Assembly: GCF_001420715.1 (NCBI RefSeq)
Contig: NZ_LJJC01000004.1
Span: forward strand, 2,155,908-2,219,907
DNA length: 64,000 nt
Origin: Heyndrickxia shackletonii
GTDB taxonomy: Bacteria > Bacillota > Bacilli > Bacillales > Bacillaceae_C
Reading direction: 5' to 3'
The notes beneath the pieces were generated by a model. That model ran no database searches. It had not been told where the DNA came from and saw nothing but the letters and a program-made list of their open reading frames with translations. Below are positions 53,645-61,365 of the stretch, one piece after another. The number at the start of each line of letters is the position of its first letter. The first letter of the stretch is position 1. A program made the position numbers and the translations under genes.

Positions 53645-55350
53645 GAAAAATTCCATCGTTATGGATAGGGATTATAGGGTGTGTAATTTTTGCAATTTTC
53701 GCCCTGTTTGGTCCTTATTTACCAAAAGTGGACCCTGAAGTTCCAACTCATCCATATGTTGTCGGCCCGAAGAATAATTTAGATTACATGATGCCTCCTT
53801 TCCCTCCTAATTCCGATTTTTTATTAGGTTCAGATAAAAAAGGAAGGGATATTTATAGCGCCTTAGTAATGGGTACCCGAAAAACATTGGAAATCGTTAT
53901 TTCTGTTTCTCTTACAACCTTTTTGCTTGGTATTCCTTTCGGTGTCGCTGCAGCACATTGGAGGATAGCGCGGAAGCTGTTGCAGGCGTGGAATTATTTA
54001 TTTTCTAGAATTCCAGTATTCCTATGTATGGTTTTCATTTCTACTATTCCTTTTTTTGTTTTTACCCCAAATCGATCTTTTTGGTTAATGTGCTACCTCG
54101 TAATCTTTGAGTTAGGGAAGGTCGGAGAAGTTGTTCGCAAGAGTGTCGAGTTAATACAAAAAAGTACCTATTTTGAAGCAGGGCTTATAGCAGGAACGAA
54201 GCGTCTTGGACTATGGAGGAGATATTATTGGTCAGGCTGCTATCCTCAATGGTTAGCGTATTTTATCCAACATATAGGCAGTATATTATTTCTATTAGGT
54301 CAGTTGGGTCTTTTCGGTATCTTTCTTTCGCAAGCTTTTTTTCAAACGGAGTCGCCAATGTATGAGTTACAAAACAATGCTTTAGTATGGCCAATGTTTT
54401 TATTTGATGTCACGATTGACTTTGATGCTTTTCCTTGGATTCCATTATGTGGATCATTGTTTATTACCCTGTCCATGTTTTTCTTTATCTCCTTAGGGGA
54501 AGGAATTCTCGAATATAACTTAAGAAAACAAAGAGGATTAATTGTGCAAAGAAAACCGTTTTTATATCGCTGGAAAAGAATCGATATGAAACAAAAATCT
54601 AAATCAAATTTCAACCTCTTTCTAGAGGAAAAAGGAAACTCCATTAAGGATTTAATAGTACTAGATAACGTTTCTAAAGATTATCCTGGGGATGGTGTAA
54701 TAACGAAAGCATTAGATTCAGTTAATCTATCCATAGAAAAGGGGGTTTTTACTGCAGTGATAGGTCCTTCGGGATCAGGAAAATCAACATTATTAAGTTT
54801 GATCGGAGCTCTTGACAAACCTACAAGTGGAAAAATTTATTTTGAAAGAGAAGTTATCACAAATTTAAATAATAGAAAATTAGCTAATTTTCGCTTCGAA
54901 AAAATCGGCTTTATATTTCAGCAATTTCATCTTTTACCTACTTTAACTGCCTTAGAAAATGTTATGTGTCCGTTGTTTACAAGAAAAGTAGATTATCATA
55001 AAAAGGAACGAGCAATGGAGCTTCTTGATGAAATGGGATTAAAAGATAAACAAAATGCATTGCCCTCCCAGCTTTCGGGTGGGCAGCAGCAAAGGGTGGC
55101 CATAGCAAGAGCACTTGTTCACCATCCGGACTGGATCCTAGCTGATGAACCAACAGGTAATTTGGATTCTGAAAGCAGCAAAATCGTCTTTGATTTGTTA
55201 AAACGATTAAACAAGGAACAGGGGCTGGGAATTATTTTAATTACTCATGATCCGGATCTAGCGAAACAAACAGACCGCATTATTGAGATAAAAGATGGAA
55301 CAGTAATCTCAGATACTATGCAAAGAGATAGTAAAATTGTAGGTTTATAG
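53641..55350 (+). CDS. OppC-type permease fused to a LolD/MacB-type ABC ATPase
   Basis: A 569-residue chimera. Residues 1-315 are an OppC/DppC-type permease: PFPPNSDFLLGSDKKGRDIYSALVMGTRKTLEI, then an EAA loop (SVELIQKSTYFEAGLIAGTKRLGLWRRYYW). After a linker (about 316-340, LYRWKRIDMKQKSKSN) comes a full ATPase: Walker A GPSGSGKST (from 375), Q-loop FQQFHLLPTL, signature LSGGQQQR (from about 477), and Walker B WILADEPTGNLDS. The ATPase is of the class that drives FtsX/MacB-type permeases, not the OppD/F class. The two parts thus belong to different ABC systems. The paralogue 56510-57502 stops just after the RKPFLFRW boundary and lacks the ATPase. Confidence 0.9.
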   Translation: MRKIPSLWIGIIGCVIFAIFALFGPYLPKVDPEVPTHPYVVGPKNNLDYMMPPFPPNSDFLLGSDKKGRDIYSALVMGTRKTLEIVISVSLTTFLLGIPFGVAAAHWRIARKLLQAWNYLFSRIPVFLCMVFISTIPFFVFTPNRSFWLMCYLVIFELGKVGEVVRKSVELIQKSTYFEAGLIAGTKRLGLWRRYYWSGCYPQWLAYFIQHIGSILFLLGQLGLFGIFLSQAFFQTESPMYELQNNALVWPMFLFDVTIDFDAFPWIPLCGSLFITLSMFFFISLGEGILEYNLRKQRGLIVQRKPFLYRWKRIDMKQKSKSNFNLFLEEKGNSIKDLIVLDNVSKDYPGDGVITKALDSVNLSIEKGVFTAVIGPSGSGKSTLLSLIGALDKPTSGKIYFEREVITNLNNRKLANFRFEKIGFIFQQFHLLPTLTALENVMCPLFTRKVDYHKKERAMELLDEMGLKDKQNALPSQLSGGQQQRVAIARALVHHPDWILADEPTGNLDSESSKIVFDLLKRLNKEQGLGIILITHDPDLAKQTDRIIEIKDGTVISDTMQRDSKIVGL

Positions 55351-55364
55351 AAGTACTCGTGTTT

Positions 55365-55390
55365 AATCCAGGCTATGCTTGGATTTTTTT
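55365..55390 (+). terminator. Terminator after the fused permease-ATPase gene
   Basis: AATCCA (55365-55370) and TGGATT (55380-55385), then T-run. Confidence 0.8.
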
Positions 55391-55501
55391 ATTTAGTAAA
55401 AACATTTAATGCAGGTTAAAAATCAAGTTTTTTAAACCATTGTTAACTATTTAAAATGATTAAAAAATTTGTAATAAATGTAAAAGTAATTTAAAAATTA
55501 C

Positions 55502-55531
55502 TTGCAATTATAAAATAATTTGTAATATTAT
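55502..55531 (+). promoter_or_regulatory. Promoter B of the hybrid ABC transporter locus
   Basis: -35 TTGCAA (55502-55507), 18-base spacer, -10 TATTAT (55526-55531), with the same geometry and flanks as promoter A. Confidence 0.6.
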
Positions 55532-55571
55532 GGACATACTGATACCTAGCTGAGATGAGAGGGTGTAAACT

Positions 55572-56513
55572 ATGAATCTATTATTGCGATTATTTGGCAG
55601 CCTTTGTCTATGGGTATGTATGGCTTTGATATTAATATTGATTGTACTGTTGCCAAGAGACACTCAGTCCCATCGCGAAGGTTATTTAGATGTGATGTCC
55701 TATCATTTTACATGGGATAAATACAAGCAGAATATTTCTGATTATTTCGAAGAAGTAAAGACGGAAAAAAGTTTGGGAATAACCAAATATGATCAGCCAG
55801 TTGAAGTGGAGTTATCACTATATTTTAAAAGAAGTATTGTAATACTTGTTCCAGCTTTGATACTAAGTATTTTCTTAGGAATTGGAAAAGGTGTTTTTGA
55901 TTATCGGCATCAAGGCAAAATGGGGCGATTTTTTGGAAAGGGTTCTACATGGTTAGGACAATCCGTACCGGATTTCTTTCTTATTTTTCTTGTCCAGACG
56001 ATTCTCTCCATTGCAATGCGCCACGGACTGCCTCGAATGGATATGTATGGTGATGATGAGTGGTATAATATCTTTTTTCCTATCTTCTTTTTAAGCATGT
56101 ATCCTGCTTTTGTCATTGCACGATATACATCGCAAGCATTGGAGGAGGAAGATGAGCAAGATTATATTAAGACAGCTAAAGCAAAAGGAGTTCCGGATAG
56201 AATTATTCTTTGGAAGCATATTTTAAGAAATGCTATGCCAAAGTTACTTCAGCATTTTATGCCAATTGTGCTAACCTTATTTTCTGGGATGTTCGTAGTT
56301 GAGTTTTTAAGCTTGTATCATGGAATTGGGTCACGATTAATTACTGCTATACATATTCGTTACTCCATTATGCCAGGAGAACCTTTGACAATCGATGTTC
56401 CTGCTGTGATTGGATTCAGCCTCTTAATTATGGTGATGTTATTAATTGCACAATGGATGAATCAAATTTTTGATTTTCTATTAGACCCGAAAAGAAGGGG
56501 GATACAAAAATGA
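55572..56513 (+). CDS. OppB/DppB-type ABC permease, second copy
   Basis: A 313-residue permease closely related to the one at 52697. It shares LFGSLCLWVCMALILILIVLLPRDT, KFYFKRS-like SLYFKRSIVILVPAL, FFLIFLVQT, and the EAA loop DYIKTAKAKGVPDRIILWKHILRN. ATG 55572 follows GAGAGGGTG. It overlaps the next gene by four bases, as in the first unit. It starts a second transcription unit behind promoter B. No ATPase is encoded in this unit, so it must borrow one. Confidence 0.88.
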   Translation: MNLLLRLFGSLCLWVCMALILILIVLLPRDTQSHREGYLDVMSYHFTWDKYKQNISDYFEEVKTEKSLGITKYDQPVEVELSLYFKRSIVILVPALILSIFLGIGKGVFDYRHQGKMGRFFGKGSTWLGQSVPDFFLIFLVQTILSIAMRHGLPRMDMYGDDEWYNIFFPIFFLSMYPAFVIARYTSQALEEEDEQDYIKTAKAKGVPDRIILWKHILRNAMPKLLQHFMPIVLTLFSGMFVVEFLSLYHGIGSRLITAIHIRYSIMPGEPLTIDVPAVIGFSLLIMVMLLIAQWMNQIFDFLLDPKRRGIQK

Positions 56514-57502
56514 GAAAAATTCCTTCTTTATTGATTGGCATTATAGGCTGTACAATGTTTGCTATATTTTTCTTTTTCGGACCGTATTTGCCAAAAGTTG
56601 ATAAAAATGTTCCTACACACAGTTATGTAGTAGGACCTGAGAGTAATCTGGATTTTATTCTTCCTCCTTATCCTCCGAATAAGGATTTTCTGTTGGGATC
56701 GGATAAAAAGGGGAGGGATATTTATAGTGCTTTGATTATGGGGACACGAGGAACTTTAACGACTGTTTTCTCTATATCCGTATTGACATTTTTAATAGCG
56801 ATTCCATTAGGGGTTGCAGCAGCGCATTTGTCGTTTTTTCGATATGTATTACAGGGGTGGAATTACTTATTTTCCCGATTGCCGGTGTTTTTTTACGTGA
56901 TTATTATTTCAACAATTCCATTTTTTATTTTTTCTCCGCATCGAGCCATTTGGATGATAAGTTTTCTTATCATATTTGAATTAGGCAAAGTTGGAGAAGT
57001 AGTGTATAAAAGTGTCAAGCTAATTCAGAATACAACCTATTACGAGGCAGGAATATTAACGGGTTCTAAACCATTTGGTCTTTGGAAACGATACTATTTG
57101 CCAAATTGCTACCCACAATGGGTTGCCTACTTCGTTCAACATATTGGAAGTATGCTTTTTTTACTCGGCCAGTTAGGTATTTTTGGAATATTTATATCAC
57201 AGTCACTTTCACAGCAAGGAAGTCCTGCCTATTCTATTGATAATACAGCTTTAGTATGGCCGATGTTTTTATTTGACGTATTAATTGATTTCGATGCATT
57301 TCCATGGGTGCCGCTATTCGGCTCGATGTTTATTACTTTATCCATGTTTGTATTCGTTTCCTTAGGGGAAGGAATTTTAGAGTATCATTTAAGAAAGCAT
57401 CGGGGGTTAATTGTACAGAGAAAACCATTTTTATTTAGATGGCGAAAGCAAAATCAAACACTTTTTTCTGAAGAAAAGCGTAGTGAAACGAAAATAAGTT
57501 AG
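56510..57502 (+). CDS. OppC/DppC-type ABC permease, second copy
   Basis: A 330-residue permease parallel to the N-terminal part of the 53641 chimera. Shared runs include MRKIPSLLIGIIGCTMFAIF, DFLLGSDKKGRDIYSALIMGTRG, the EAA loop SVKLIQNTTYYEAGILTGSKPFGLWKRYY, and the end RGLIVQRKPFLFRW. After that it ends in a short charged tail (LFSEEKRSETKIS) where the chimera continues with LFLEEKGNSIKD and its ATPase. Conservation across the junction suggests an ancestor with the linker. Confidence 0.88.
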   Translation: MRKIPSLLIGIIGCTMFAIFFFFGPYLPKVDKNVPTHSYVVGPESNLDFILPPYPPNKDFLLGSDKKGRDIYSALIMGTRGTLTTVFSISVLTFLIAIPLGVAAAHLSFFRYVLQGWNYLFSRLPVFFYVIIISTIPFFIFSPHRAIWMISFLIIFELGKVGEVVYKSVKLIQNTTYYEAGILTGSKPFGLWKRYYLPNCYPQWVAYFVQHIGSMLFLLGQLGIFGIFISQSLSQQGSPAYSIDNTALVWPMFLFDVLIDFDAFPWVPLFGSMFITLSMFVFVSLGEGILEYHLRKHRGLIVQRKPFLFRWRKQNQTLFSEEKRSETKIS

Positions 57503-57504
57503 TG

Positions 57505-57541
57505 AAAAAAAATCCGAGAATCCATTATTCTTGGATTTTTT
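57505..57541 (+). terminator. Terminator of the second permease unit
   Basis: AATCCGAGAAT (57511-57521) and ATTCTTGGATT (57526-57536) imperfect stem, A-run before and T-run after. Confidence 0.85.
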
Positions 57542-57630
57542 CATTGTAAAAATGTATGTTTTTTTGGAAATTATACACCTTAACCTTTAGGAATACATTT
57601 AAAAATTAAAATGGAAAGGATGAACAAGTG

Positions 57631-57876
57631 ATGGATGTTACCCTGGGTTACTTGCGTGAAACATTATCGAACCATTTAAACCGTGGTGTTGGCCAGCAAA
57701 TTTACAAAAAACTTGTAAATCATCAATATAAAAGCGAGGGTGACTTTGTAAGAGATTTAAACGAAGGTGAAATTGCCTTTTTAAATACTATTTTGGAAAA
57801 GGAATTACGATATGCCATGGAGGAACAAGATGAAAAGAGAGTAAAAGAATTAAATGAGGTATACGAACTTTTATAA
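57631..57876 (+). CDS. csgA: Sporulation-specific protein CsgA
   Basis: An 81-residue protein starting MDVTLGYLRETLSNHL and ending EKRVKELNEVYELL, with a LNEGEIAFLNTILEKELRYA helix. From recall this matches B. subtilis CsgA, a sigma-G dependent spore protein, along its whole length. ATG 57631 is eight bases after AAAGGATG; GTG at 57628 is an alternative. ybxH follows as in B. subtilis. No confident sigma-G promoter was found. Confidence 0.88.
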   Translation: MDVTLGYLRETLSNHLNRGVGQQIYKKLVNHQYKSEGDFVRDLNEGEIAFLNTILEKELRYAMEEQDEKRVKELNEVYELL

Positions 57877-57892
57877 AAGGCGGTGGAAAAAA

Positions 57893-58084
57893 ATCGGAGC
57901 TATTGAAAGGAACGGTTATATTTTTGAACCTGAATTTAGTGTTATCAGCCAAAATGGAGCCATACATGTTTCTCTAAATGGTCAGTTTATTGAAGAAATA
58001 AAATTTGATTTTTCCGGTAAGTATCCAGAGCATGCGAAAATAGAAGCATTAGTAGACAAATATTGTGAAGAGCATAATATTTAA
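57893..58084 (+). CDS. ybxH: YbxH family protein, probable AUC start
   Basis: A 63-residue protein: GAIERNGYIFEPEFSVISQNGAIHV, then GQFIEEIKFDFSGKYPEH, ending DKYCEEHNI. It matches B. subtilis YbxH, whose chain as recalled begins MGAIER. Here the Met position is ATC (57893-57895), six bases after AGGCGGTGG (57878-57886). The nearest in-frame ATG is 57854, inside csgA, and would add an unusual TNFYKRRWKK extension. So either AUC is used as a start, or translation is coupled from 57854. It is cotranscribed with csgA. Confidence 0.8.
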   Translation: MGAIERNGYIFEPEFSVISQNGAIHVSLNGQFIEEIKFDFSGKYPEHAKIEALVDKYCEEHNI

Positions 58085-58159
58085 TGTACGATAAATATAT
58101 TATGTAAACAAATATTATATAAAAAACTATAATAATGTTATGTAAACTTATTGAAGTGA

Positions 58160-58182
58160 CCCAATCATGGGTCTTTTTATTT
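58160..58182 (+). terminator. Terminator of csgA-ybxH
   Basis: GACCCA (58160-58165) and TGGGTC (58170-58175), then T-run. Confidence 0.8.
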
Positions 58183-58298
58183 ATATATGCATTTTATGGG
58201 AATCGAGTTCGTTTTTTACTATTCAAGTTGATAGAAATCTATTAAAATAAATTTATCAGTTTAAAAGATTCTTTCATTTTGAAGGGTGGGTCCAGATA

Positions 58299-59780
58299 TT
58301 GAAAAAACTTCTTTATTCATTATTTGCGGGTTTCCTTATTTTTTCAATGTTCACCCCAGCAACGAAAGCTGAAAAACGAACAGATCGAGTGATTGTAGTC
58401 TTTAAAGATAAGATTGATAAGAAAATACTCGATCAAGTGAATGGTAAAATTGAGCAATCCTTTCATAATGTTTCAGCCGTTTCTGTTCAGGTTCCGAGCG
58501 AGGATATTGCAGCATTAAAGAAGAATAAAAATGTTTTTGCAGTAGAACAAGATCAAAAACTGAAAATAGCAGGTCAGTTTGAAGATTGGGGTATGAAGGA
58601 TATAAAAGCTCCGACTGCTTGGAAATCAAATTATACTGGCAAAGGGGTTAAAGTAGCCGTTCTTGACAGCGGCATATCAAAACACGCTGATTTGCAAGTG
58701 GCAGGTGGAGTATCATTCACATCCTATACAAAATCTTATGCAGACGATAATGGACATGGAACACATGTTGCTGGTATTATCGGTGCAAAAAATAATGGGA
58801 TTGGTGTGGTTGGAGTTGCTCCTGATGCCAGTCTTTACGCTGTTAAGGTGCTAGATTCTAAAGGGGATGGGTATTTATCTGACATTATTTCCGGCATTGA
58901 TTGGTCTATCAAAAACCATATGGATGTCATTAATTTAAGTTTTGGAACACCGGAAAATTCAGTTGCCTTACAGCAAATTGTAGATGAAGCATATGATAAA
59001 GGAATTTTAGTTGTTGCTGCTGCCGGGAATGAAGGCAATTCAGCTGGAACTGGAAATACTGTCGATTATCCCGCGAAGTATTCATCCGTAATTGCTGTCG
59101 GTGCAGTAGATCAAAATAATAAACGCGGAACTTTTTCGGCTACTGGACCTGATTTAGAAGTAGTTGCTCCCGGTGTAAATGTTTTAAGCACCTATATGGA
59201 TAATGAATTTGCATATATGAGCGGAACTTCAATGGCAGCTCCTTTTGTTAGCGGAACTTTAGCTTTGTTAAAACAAGCAAATCCAACCTTAACAAATATT
59301 AAGTTAAGGGAAAAACTTGATTCATCCGTCATCGATTTAGGTGTTAAAGGAAAGGATGCTCTATACGGTTTCGGGTTAATTCAGGCACCATATTTGACAT
59401 CTACTCATCTAAATACTACCAAGCCAAATGACGCAAAGACCAAAATACCAACTGATAAAGTAAAGGCTAAAAAAGATACGACAACAATTATTACTACACA
59501 TAAGAAAGTTTATAGTTTAGGAAGTACCGTGTGGATTACAACAAAGGTTATCGATAAAAAAACAAATAAACCTATCTCCAAAGCAAAAATAACCTTAAGT
59601 ATCAATTCACCGAAAGGGAAGATTAAGATAATCCATGCAACAACAAATACAAGTGGTTCTGCATCTTTTAAAATGACAACAAACCGCAATTACCAAAAAG
59701 GTAACTATAAGCTTAAAACAAAGGTCACGAAAGCTGGCTATACCCGAGGTAGTAGTGTGAAAACAATAAAGTTATATTAA
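58299..59780 (+). CDS. Secreted subtilisin-type serine protease with C-terminal Ig-like domain
   Basis: A 493-residue exported S8 peptidase. Signal peptide to about Ala24; an I9 inhibitor-type propeptide at about 30-90. The catalytic domain has Asp123 (VLDSGI), His153 (NGHGTHVAG), the oxyanion Asn244 (AAGNEG) and Ser311 (GTSMAAP). After about residue 375 a Thr/Lys-rich linker leads to a beta-rich domain (about 390-493, VIDKKTNKPISKAKITLS) like bacterial Ig or Big-type surface modules. It should be released by self-processing and may bind polymer through the tail. TTG 58299 follows GGGTGGG. Monocistronic. Confidence 0.93.
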   Translation: MKKLLYSLFAGFLIFSMFTPATKAEKRTDRVIVVFKDKIDKKILDQVNGKIEQSFHNVSAVSVQVPSEDIAALKKNKNVFAVEQDQKLKIAGQFEDWGMKDIKAPTAWKSNYTGKGVKVAVLDSGISKHADLQVAGGVSFTSYTKSYADDNGHGTHVAGIIGAKNNGIGVVGVAPDASLYAVKVLDSKGDGYLSDIISGIDWSIKNHMDVINLSFGTPENSVALQQIVDEAYDKGILVVAAAGNEGNSAGTGNTVDYPAKYSSVIAVGAVDQNNKRGTFSATGPDLEVVAPGVNVLSTYMDNEFAYMSGTSMAAPFVSGTLALLKQANPTLTNIKLREKLDSSVIDLGVKGKDALYGFGLIQAPYLTSTHLNTTKPNDAKTKIPTDKVKAKKDTTTIITTHKKVYSLGSTVWITTKVIDKKTNKPISKAKITLSINSPKGKIKIIHATTNTSGSASFKMTTNRNYQKGNYKLKTKVTKAGYTRGSSVKTIKLY

Positions 59781-59808
59781 AAAAATCACTATTAAGTGAT
59801 TTTTTTTA
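59779..59808 (+). terminator. Terminator after the subtilase gene
   Basis: AAAAATCACT/AGTGATTTTT stem with ATTA loop, long T-run. Confidence 0.9.
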
Positions 59809-59932
59809 TTAATAAAATTATTAGATTAGAAGAAACTACATACAAAATATTTGAATATTAAAATAAAATTAGAAGGGTTTTTGTTTCGAATGTCGAAATA
59901 ATTAAAGGAGAAAAGATGAAGGAGGAATAATA

Positions 59933-61321
59933 ATGGTAGAAAACTATTTAAATAGTATAAGAGAAAATGCAAGTGCTTTATTTGACGAAGCAATTGAACA
60001 GTTAAAAGGATATTTGCGCATTCCAACGATTTCAGCTCAAGATTCGGCCATTCCGGAAACAGTTTCCCATGTGGTTTCCATGATTGAAAACATTGGCGGA
60101 GAAACAAAGGTTTTAGATGATCTTGGAGGTAACCCTGTTGTCTATGGATATTTTACTGCAGGGGAGAACGGTGACAAAGAAAAAACATTGTTATTCTATA
60201 ATCATTATGATGTTCAGCCTCCAGAGCCATTGGAGGAATGGAATACTGATCCGTTTAATCCGACAGTCATAGATGGAAAATTGTTTGCAAGGGGCGCCTC
60301 CGATAATAAAGGAGATTTAGTGGCACGTTTAACAGCAATTAAGGTTCTTCAAAATGTAGATGGTGGCTTGCCTTGTAATATAAAGTTTTTAATTGAAGGA
60401 GAAGAGGAAATTGGCAGTCCGAATTTAGCTCCGTATTTACATAAGTATAAAGATCTATTCAAGGCAGATGCATGTATTTGGGAATTTGGAGGAAAGGACG
60501 AAAAGGACCGCATCAGTATGGTTGCAGGAATTAAAGGGATGGCATATCTCGAATTAACATGCGTTGGTGCTGAGATTGATATGCACTCTTCGGTTGGGGC
60601 ATATGTTGATAATGCAGCATGGCGATTGATTCATGCACTTGGAACGATGAAAAATGCTAATAATGATATTCTTGTAGAGGGTTTCTATGATGGTATTGCG
60701 GAACCAACGGAGAGCGAAATGGAAGCTGTGAAGAAAATTCCATTTTCTAGTAAGGCCGTTTCAAGTCTCTATGGATTAAAAAGACCATTAATTACGGAAG
60801 CAAAAGGGGTAGATCCACGGGAAGCCATGGTTTTCCATCCAACTATGACTATATGTGGATTAGAAAGCGGTTATACAGGAAAAGGGGCGAAAACCGTTCT
60901 TCCTAAAAGCGCAAAAGCAAAAGTGGATTGCCGATTAGTTCCAGGTCAAGATCCTAATCATATTTTATCATGTGTCCAAGCACATTTAGAGAAACATGGC
61001 TTCTCAGATGTAAAGGCTGAAATGATTAATGGCCAAAAAGCCTATCGATCTGACTATGATCATCCATTCGTTGCACATGTATTAAAAACTGCAGAGGAAA
61101 CGTATCAAGCTGAAGTCGTGCTCGCACCTAATTCCGCGGGAACAGGTCCGATGTATGAATTTGGAAAGCAGCTGCAGCTTCCGATTGTTAGTACTGGTAT
61201 AGGTTGGGTAGAATCAAAAGCACATGCACCGAATGAATCGATACGGTTGAAGGATTTCGAGCAGGGTGTTGTTCACATGGCATACATGTTATCTGGTTTA
61301 TCAACTGCATTAAATCATTAA
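59933..61321 (+). CDS. M20 family dipeptidase
   Basis: A 462-residue zinc peptidase of the M20 family. Metal-site motifs are FYNHYDVQP (first His and Asp), GASDNKGD (bridging Asp), EGEEEIGS (catalytic and metal Glu), IWEFGG and the late GWVESKAHAPNE. The dimerisation domain sits between about 205 and 330. These enzymes cut dipeptides or related amides in the cytoplasm. AAGGAGG precedes the ATG. Gene order with the secreted subtilase is suggestive of peptide use, but each has its own promoter region. Confidence 0.9.
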   Translation: MVENYLNSIRENASALFDEAIEQLKGYLRIPTISAQDSAIPETVSHVVSMIENIGGETKVLDDLGGNPVVYGYFTAGENGDKEKTLLFYNHYDVQPPEPLEEWNTDPFNPTVIDGKLFARGASDNKGDLVARLTAIKVLQNVDGGLPCNIKFLIEGEEEIGSPNLAPYLHKYKDLFKADACIWEFGGKDEKDRISMVAGIKGMAYLELTCVGAEIDMHSSVGAYVDNAAWRLIHALGTMKNANNDILVEGFYDGIAEPTESEMEAVKKIPFSSKAVSSLYGLKRPLITEAKGVDPREAMVFHPTMTICGLESGYTGKGAKTVLPKSAKAKVDCRLVPGQDPNHILSCVQAHLEKHGFSDVKAEMINGQKAYRSDYDHPFVAHVLKTAEETYQAEVVLAPNSAGTGPMYEFGKQLQLPIVSTGIGWVESKAHAPNESIRLKDFEQGVVHMAYMLSGLSTALNH

Positions 61322-61325
61322 AAAA

Positions 61326-61360
61326 GAAAGGATGGCAGCAGAAAATCTGTCATCCTTTTA
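61326..61360. terminator. Terminator between the M20 and MFS genes
   Basis: AAAGGATGGCAG and CTGTCATCCTTT (one G-U) around an A-rich loop, T-run on plus. Confidence 0.85.
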
Positions 61361-61365
61361 AATAA

